64,000 bases of DNA from Agapetus fuscipes (lineage: Eukaryota; Arthropoda; Insecta; Trichoptera; Glossosomatidae). Shown here one piece after another: positions 58,501 to 64,000 of the stretch. The DNA is taken from the NCBI GenBank assembly GCA_951799405.1, contig OX637337.1:4402001-4466000 (forward strand), written 5' to 3'. How positions within the stretch are numbered: the first letter of the stretch is position 1; each line of letters starts with the position of its first letter. Under the pieces are notes generated by a model that searched no databases, was not told the DNA's origin, and saw only the letters and a list, made by a program, of their open reading frames with translations. Position numbers and translations under genes: made by a program.

Positions 58501-59339
58501 GTTTCGAAGCCTCAGACTGTAACAATAATTGTTTGGGTAAAAAACAAGGAGGATGCAGGACACAGTAATTTCAATTGCGTTCTTTTTTGTTTCTAGAAAA
58601 GTAAAATTCTATTGAATACTTAAGATTTTATATACAGGTGCAAAGCCCTTTTTTTAGATAACATTTTTTTTATAAGTGCACACACGCACGCAACGCAAAC
58701 GCAACTAAGCTACACATATAGTGTTACTTCTTGCCGCGTTATCCCCGAAGGGTTTTGCATTTGGCGAGTGGAATCTGTTTATTTTTACAAGAAAGGGGGC
58801 CGCCCTTACGCCGAATTAAACACCGAAACGGGAAATCATATCTGACACCCTCGGTGGGATTCGAACCCCAGCTCACGGCATGGAATGCAAGCACTCTACC
58901 AACTGAGCTATCGACCTAGTCAAAGTTACCATCTAGTTAGCGGCGGATAACTACCAAAGAACTTGTCTCATTACCTTCTGAATGCCCTTTTATCTGCTTT
59001 CCAGACAAGCTCTGAATCAAAATGCACAGAATTCTTAATGGAGACTGGATCAGTTTCAAGAATAGTACCATTTAAATTACAGGAAATTATGATAGGCGCC
59101 TTGAGGAATCCAAAACCAACACCTGAAAAAAAAACATTATTTTCACATATTTCTATATGATAAACCTAATTTAGTGAATAAATTAATCCAATAATGTATT
59201 TATAATTCAGAACAAGCTGGAAAATCCTTTAAATTACGTTTTCCTTGAGGTTAGAATTTATTTATCCAACTTTTATTCAATACACACCTTCTTTAAGACT
59301 TAAAACAATCTGAATATTTTTTGCACTTAGCTGATCCAT
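49564..59339 (-). CDS. CEP120: CEP120, centriole-elongation protein (C2 domains + coiled coil), 18 exons
   Basis: Minus-strand exons: 59339-59288, 59122-58975, 58516-58378, 58290-58180, 57793-57676, 57599-57451, 56022-55818, 54797-54562, 54400-54308, 54184-54006, 53630-53454, 53339-53254, 52714-52608, 52316-52134, 51395-51219, 50117-50028, 49942-49782 and 49657-49564. All phases join to 834 residues; human CEP120 is about 986. The N-terminal C2 domain covers exons 1-3 (NLNGTILETDPVSIKNSVHF, RVGYLLLSLLAAK). A second, central C2-like region spans exons 6-8 (QDIFSLCFDVKSSDNIDLLL, FQECPYIIAKACCGNRQIG). The C terminus is a long coiled coil (IAKEELEIHY to the end). CEP120 acts at daughter centrioles in centriole elongation and ciliogenesis. 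The intron after 52134 uses a GC donor. Exon 54400-54308 is the least certain. Several introns carry SINEs. Confidence 0.9.
50735..50935 (-). repeat. SINE-C copy, CEP120 intron
   Basis: CTATAATATAATCTATAATC tail side, GTAGTTCGCGCTTACAAATG, CTTTTGCCGACCTTCCTTG and TGACATTAGCAAAGTG; 5' end missing. A weaker SINE-C remnant lies at about 51690-51860. Confidence 0.65.
54920..55314 (+). repeat. 5S rRNA-tRNA composite SINE, full length, CEP120 intron
   Basis: 5S-like part 54920-55028: GACGATACCATGTTGAAAGC, ATCACCGAAGTTAAGCAACA, CTACTTGGATGGGTGACCGC and CGTGTTGTTGGCAT. The same TTCTTGGAC linker as at 11531-11895 leads into CGGTCCGTAGTCCAGTGGCA with TTCGAATCCCGGGGGAGCAC, then the SINE-A body to CAATGCTCACCAAATAAATC. 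Confidence 0.87.
55395..55675 (-). repeat. Degenerate SINE-B, CEP120 intron
   Basis: Inverted and diverged: GTTTGCATGTGATGGGTGGA, TTACAGGTTACGGTGCCAG, and a head region ACCAATTGAACTATAGACC. Confidence 0.55.
56058..56330. repeat. Palindromic TIR element with ~50-bp perfect arms, CEP120 intron
   Basis: Arms run from AAATTAAAAATTGAATAAAC through TATTAGGTTACGGGGCGAGT. The inner spacer holds GTACGACCGGTTTCGGAAAC, ATGTTTCCATCGTCAGG and a G-rich stretch. It shares its arm core with 4194-4339, and its right flank (CTTTGTAACC... reversed) with that copy's left flank. Confidence 0.75.
56728..56976 (+). repeat. SINE-C copy with 8-bp target duplication, CEP120 intron (young)
   Basis: AGACATGC occurs at 56720-56727 and 56977-56984 and borders the element exactly, fixing its ends: it starts TCCTTGACTGATAGGTTGGT and ends TTAGATTATAGATTAT. 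Nearly identical to 8258-8510. Confidence 0.85.
57140..57345 (+). repeat. SINE-C copy, 5'-truncated, CEP120 intron
   Basis: CCCCTGTTTCAGGGAAGGTC, AAAAGTTGCAGGGTGTATGT and a TTAGGTTAGATTAGATC tail. Confidence 0.65.
58692..58922 (-). repeat. SINE-B copy, CEP120 intron 2
   Basis: Inverted: TACACATATAGTGTTACTTC, GGGGGCCGCCCTTACGCC and ACACCCTCGGTGGGATTCGA with CTCTACCAACTGAGCTATCG as head. The central body is deleted after TTACGCC. Confidence 0.8.
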
Positions 59340-59448
59340 AATATTTTAATGAGGATGTATCCCTAAAGACGGTATAATGAGTAATCATTTAAAAATACGG
59401 ATAAAAACTATACACAAATTCAAATCAAGCGACCATTTATGACGTATG

Positions 59449-59462
59449 GTTGCTATGGCAAC
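59449..59462. promoter_or_regulatory. RFX X-box in the CEP120 promoter
   Basis: GTTGCTATGGCAAC fits the X-box consensus RYYNYYWWRRNRAC at every position. It lies 110 bp upstream of the CEP120 ATG, the distance typical of RFX-controlled ciliary genes. RFX control of CEP120 here is inferred from this fit. Confidence 0.75.
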
Positions 59463-59687
59463 AGAACGTATGATCGCGAGAAACGCCTCTTTCCGGTTGA
59501 AACCATCAAAGTCAAAGTGATGTTGTACAAGAAATAAAAAAACCTCTGTTTTTTCATTTCAATTTTACATAATGGCTCTCATTATCTTCAAAAAGTAGCA
59601 ATTTGTTTAATAAGTTTGTATTTGATCATAGTATTTCAACTAATTTATCAAACGCTGGAAACAAAATAATTAGTTCGCTGGATGTCA

Positions 59688-59696
59688 CGCATGCGC
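59688..59696. promoter_or_regulatory. NRF1/Ewg-like word
   Basis: CGCATGCGC within CACGCATGCGCCG, about 350 bp upstream of CEP120. Compare with 46-56. Confidence 0.3.
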
Positions 59697-61461
59697 CGTT
59701 ACTCTAATATGAATCATCGGCTGCTGTATGAAGTTGCAAAGGTGTTTCGTTCTCAAATGTTTCATTTTACTTTCTGTTATCAAATCGGTAAATAAAAAGT
59801 AGCTTCTGTATATGAACCTTAACTAAAATTTAAAATAAAATACAAAACAAATACACATAATTTATATTGTCTAGTGGAATTTTAAACGGAAATAAAGTGT
59901 ATTCAACACCTAGGGTGGGTCACCAATGAGCCGCATTCTTCGAGGTTTCAACAATCTTGCGATAAATTTTCATGGAAGTTTGGGATACGGGCTCAGTCGC
60001 TACTCGCCGAATTTTTTTTTAAAGTAATTTACACCCGTTGTTTCACAAGTGTGTTTATAAATGCAACCTTTATTATCCTTTCGTGGATTAAAAATAGTTT
60101 TATTCGCTTTTCATTGATCATTTGACTTAAAATTGTGCGTGGAAGTGTCTGTACAAGGGTATTGGCCCGTGTTGTAATGGCGAGCATTGTCCTGTCGTGT
60201 TTGTAGTTGTACCGAGATCATTCCCTGTGAACTGATTTATTATTAAATATTCCAATTATAATATTGTGCAAATCTCAAGCCGTGTACCTTTGAAAATCAG
60301 TTGTTTAAAGTGAGCTCATAGGTCGTTAACTTGTCATTTTGTGCTTGCCGTTACGTGCATTTTATTTTATCAGTTTTGTTCTATTTGTCTTTTTAATAGC
60401 GTGGATTAATTAATAAAATGTGATGGCTGTTTATGTAACATGATCTAACCATTGAATTGCATTCTCATAGCGAACATCAATTAAAGGGGGGCTTGTACGT
60501 GTGTCATTCTATCTATGCAGCCATTTCATGTGTCAACTGTTATGCTTCAAAACAAAAAATAACGCTACGGGTTATTTCCTCTCAATTTATTAACTGTCAA
60601 AATTAAATCCATGATTTAGTGTGTTGTAATTCAGTCGTATTTATAATTACTTTAGTGTGTAATTTTACCAAAACCTCGCGAATGAGTTACCGATCGTAGG
60701 CTTGAAATCAAGTCATAACCTGTCTTGTCTCGCTTTCAGCTGCTAGCGCCTTGGTACGACAGGACCTACCTACCAACTCTTTTCCCTTTTTGATCGGCAT
60801 GATTACAATATGTAATCAACAAACGCCATCCTGCATTGTATTATATTTATTCAGTATCTATAGTATAACTGCATTTCAACGCTTATTTATTCGTATTTTC
60901 CTTTCACCGTAAAATTAAAATAATCCTATTTTGGGACCATTACGGTTTCAGGTAATTTTGACATAGCAGTGGATTACGTTTTTAGGCTTTTTTTATAAAA
61001 GGATAGGTTGGATTTCATTAGGTTTAGTTTATTAAGGAAAGAGTCCTATTTTGCCTTAAATGCCACTTATAATAATATATTGATAAATCATATTGTTGGG
61101 ATTGCAATATGTTCCTAATGAATTTTGGCATAGGAGCCAATGTAGACAAACATTTTATCACACAGCATATTATTTCTGAAATCCATCATGTTTTCTTTTT
61201 AATGATTCACATGTCAAGATGAATACAATATCATCTTAGGTCTACCAAATTTTATGATAATGCAGAAAGTTTTCTCTTGATCACGGCTAGACTTTAATTT
61301 GCAGAAGATATATATTAGCATTTGAGCTTCATTCTCTATGTTCATACGCAAGCAAACATGCTTAGATGTTCGCTTAAACGTGCTGCATTAGGAGTTTCCA
61401 TTAAACTATGCAAATGAACAAGACAAAAAAATGTGTGAAAAAGCTTACTTATATTTTTGTC

Positions 61462-61795
61462 ACATAAACCTTTGCCTCAAATTGATTTCATGTCTGGTAC
61501 TATAAGCTCCTTCGGAGACAACACAATAAGATGTTGCATTACATGTCTAGCTTAGTTGCGTGGCGTTTCGACTGCCTTTTTATTTTGTTGAGGTGTTAAG
61601 CGGGCCAAAATTCTTGCAACAATCAAATCTCCCATAAACCTGTGACTCAAATGGATTTCAAGTTTCGTACTACAAGCTCCTTCGGAGACAACACAATAAG
61701 AAGTTGCTCTACATGTCTAGCTTAGTTGTGTTGCGCTCTGACTTCCTTTTTATTTTGTCGAAGTGTTATGCGGGTCAAAATTCTTGCAACAGTCA
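61462..61795 (+). repeat. Tandem duplication, ~171-bp unit x2
   Basis: Unit 1 (61462-61632) and unit 2 (61633-61795) both begin CATAAACCT and share AGCTCCTTCGGAGACAACAC, CATGTCTAGCTTAGTTG, CCTTTTTATTTTGT and AAAATTCTTGCAACA, at roughly 85% identity. Confidence 0.85.
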
Positions 61796-61936
61796 AATTC
61801 CACTTTAAAAACTAAAGCAAGTGATATATCTTGTTGCAGTTGACAGTGCACAGTGATCCTGGATCGTACACCGTAAAGTTTTAAGAGTGTTTAGTATTAT
61901 TGGTGTTGTGTGTGTATTGTGTGATGTGACGCGCCA

Positions 61937-62217
61937 TGATCCTGAGATAATGCTGCTGCCAGCAGGTGGTGGTGGGCAGGGACGGTAGCCTCAGCAAGCG
62001 CTTACAGCAGCGCTCACGGCAGCGCTCACGGCAGCGGAGGCGCTCACAGCAGCAGCAGCAACAGCGCTTAAGGCGGCGCCACAGGGAGCACGGGGCGCGG
62101 GCGGGCGGAGCTGCGCCTTGGCGCTCGCGGACTCAGCGCCACCACCCTCAGGGCGTATATTATGAACAAGCGAGAGAACAACAGGGAACGCCAGCCCGAC
62201 GACAAGAGAACACCAGG
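61937..62217 (+). promoter_or_regulatory. GC-rich first exon / 5' leader with short upstream ORFs
   Basis: The composition jumps to GC-rich with repeated AGCGCTCACGGC and CAGCAGCAGCAACAGCGC. Short upstream reading frames start at ATG 61937 (stops after 4 codons) and at ATGCTGCTGCCAGCAGG. This looks like a CpG-type promoter-proximal exon feeding the ATG at 62162. Confidence 0.45.
62162..62217 (+). CDS. Putative first coding exon of an unidentified gene (continues beyond the window)
   Basis: ATG opens MNKRENNRERQPDDKRTP and the frame reaches a good donor (AGG|GTAACT) in phase 2 at 62217. The peptide is highly charged and resembles nothing I can name. The GC-rich leader and the upstream reading frames fit a regulated gene with large introns. 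No second exon was recognised up to 64000. The alternative open frame over 61966-62310 (Gln/Arg-rich) has no ATG start and runs through the donor, so it is less likely. Confidence 0.4.
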
Positions 62218-64000
62218 GTAACTATCATCTATCAATCATCCTTAATAGTCGTGCAGAAAGATTGTCTCCTGAAGACGTTGGCTACGTCGCCAGTGAAACA
62301 TCAAGAATAATTTTAAGTCTCACATATGGGTTCATCTAATATCCAAAGAGTGTAGGTAGCCTTTTCACACTAGACTCATTCTGTCCAGACTCGCTATGGT
62401 TGTAGACAAATCCGAGTTTTCCTCATTCACAGTAGTGTATGGACTTATGGGAGCTTTCAGACTAGTCCCAGTCTACCCGGCAGCCAATCAAACGCCAGGT
62501 AAACAATCCGGGCAGAATGCAATCTAGTGTGAAAGCAAAATCATCCAGACAGAATGATTTGTGTCTGAAATGGGCCTTAAAGTTGATGATGATGTGTAAA
62601 TGTATCATCTCCTAGCTACAAACCAAACCACTGTCTATGTCATAAGCCGCTGATCTGAAGAAAACCAATGATAGCTTTACAAACCTACGTACATTCACAG
62701 GTTATAAGGCCATGTTAACGATTAGAGGGCTAAATTCGGATTAATTAAATTAAATTTGTTGCTATATTGATGAATCGCATTAAGGCAGTTAAATAATTGT
62801 CTTCCCCTGGACCTGATAGACGAGGTTCATATTCCTTCTGAAATGTTACTCAATTCGAAATCTGATCTGTACCCCAAGCATGAAAGTCAATTTTTCACAA
62901 ATTACAGTAACAAACAAACACAATTTTCTGTGGGAATTGTGTGCAGAAGACTCCGGATTTCTTTCACTTGTAAGAGTGCCTCTCTCAATAATACCAGTTG
63001 CATTTGGGGTTCATCCCCTTTTACATTAATCATTATTAGTAAAAGGTATGCATGCATATGTTGTCACTGCACAAGATGTTCTGACTGAGTATATCGAAAC
63101 TGTACATTTAGACAGAGTATAATATTTTTTCATTACTATCCCGATAGAAGTAGCACATGACCGTGGAACCTGTATATTCTCACAAATGAGCTGGACATCC
63201 TTACACCATTAATTTTTTAAAAGCTTGAACTTCATACCATCCTTGCCGATTCTAAAACATGCATTTCAGGCAACGGATTTGAGAACAAGCCATCTGTTGA
63301 ATATGCGTTCGCTGAAGCATTTGGGCTATTTATGAAGGAATCTTCATTCTTAGTTACCATATGAGGAAAAACAATGTGGATTTCGCTCATGTCCCTAGAC
63401 AAATGCTGTCAACACAACTAAGAACCATGTGAAACATTTGTGCATGTCATGCATAGTCTTCAGACTTTGCATGTTTATTTTTTTAATTGAAAATGAGCCC
63501 ACAATCCTCACAGCGAAATGGTTGTTTGACACACTTCTGTGCCATTGACAAAATAAGCCTATTAATAGCGTTTTCGGTGTATGGTCATTACTTGTATGAG
63601 AATTTCAAGATGTATGTAATAAAAGGTGTGTAGGTACATTAAAAAGTTTTGGTTGACTTAAAAGGTGTTAGTGTTGTCAGAAGCAAGCCTCTTAGCTGCA
63701 AAAAAATGGCATGTGTCCATGGTCCACGCCATTATAACGAGGATCAGCTGTTTCCCCTTTTGCTCAGGAGCTGTGAGCTGTGTTGGTATGGTGAACTATG
63801 GGGACGTGCCCGCAATCAGCTTATTCACTGCTGAACGGAGCTCTCTCCCATACTTTTCTGAGACTTCACAACATTGTGTGGAGACTGCATTTCTCCTATT
63901 TATCTTTGTTTCCTCCCTTATGCAATAATATTCCAATAACTAGGGGCTCCGCCCCTGGCTGCTACGCAGCCCAACCCCTTAACATTAGGCAATGTGTATA
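62218..64000. other. Probable first intron of the right-hand gene
   Basis: No exon recognised. Contains a hammerhead-like motif (62269-62299), a palindromic MITE (62352-62578), and GC-rich sequence at the window edge (AGGGGCTCCGCCCC with GGCTGCTACGCAGCC, 63941-63974) that looks like the end of another repeat. Confidence 0.45.
62352..62578. mobile_element. Palindromic MITE
   Basis: CCTTTTCACACTAGACTCATTC and its diverged complement GAATGATTTGTGTCTGAAATGG form the ends. Inside, CCCAGTCTACCCGGCAGCC and AATCCGGGCAGAATGCAATC pair with sequence across the centre. Confidence 0.55.

Larger units (their letters stand above)
59340..62161. other. Upstream regions of CEP120 and of the gene starting at 62162
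   Basis: Holds the CEP120 promoter (X-box 59449-59462), an NRF1-like word, an AT-rich 2 kb that may include 5'UTR or promoter of the right-hand gene, a possible SINE-C fragment (about 61290-61400) and a tandem duplication (61462-61795). Confidence 0.55.

Noticed and set aside
61966..62310. 114-residue Gln/Arg-rich open frame
   Set aside because: No ATG at its start and it runs through a good splice donor at 62218. The frame with ATG at 62162 fits better.

Overview
This is a eukaryotic, AT-rich nuclear window, almost certainly from an insect. It holds an insect-type odorant receptor, boca/MESD, and compact multi-exon genes with GT-AG introns packed with short interspersed repeats. A hemipteran or other hemimetabolous insect seems plausible, but the sequence alone does not settle the order.

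Genes in order: MFAP1, a spliceosomal protein (+, 186-6618, 9 exons). boca/MESD, an ER chaperone (-, 7980-9992, 3 coding exons). Metaxin-2 (+, 11040-14515, 4 exons). DTWD2-like tRNA acp3U transferase (+, 16783-18247, 2 exons). An odorant receptor (-, 22652-26853, 4 exons found, last exon not found). Two tandem family-31 glycosidases of the MYORG/tobi type (-, copy A 28584-34801, copy B 38106-43973) with matching exon phases and nearly identical exon lengths. CEP120 (-, 49564-59339, 18 exons). Probably the first coding exon of an unidentified gene (+, 62162-62217) inside a GC-rich island. Apart from the glycosidase pair, the neighbours show no common pathway: this is ordinary euchromatin with housekeeping genes.

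The introns and spacers are a dense record of small transposable elements. I define the families by comparing copies inside the window. SINE-A is tRNA-derived, and two copies carry a 5S rRNA-like head. SINE-B is a second tRNA-derived family. A+B dimers share one junction at three loci. SINE-C is a ~250 bp element with a GATTATA-type tail. SINE-D looks tRNA-Ser/Leu-like. There are also palindromic MITE families, one hAT MITE with an 8-bp target duplication, an LTR-like stretch and several decayed LINE 3' ends.

The most interesting points are: (1) the 5S-tRNA and tRNA-tRNA composite SINEs; (2) a recurring CUGANGA-N-stem-GAAAC motif, hammerhead-like, with compensatory stem changes across unrelated repeat families; (3) a frameshift in glycosidase copy A; (4) a LINE insertion with a 10-bp target duplication beginning at intron position +6 of the odorant receptor; (5) an RFX X-box 110 bp upstream of the CEP120 start codon.
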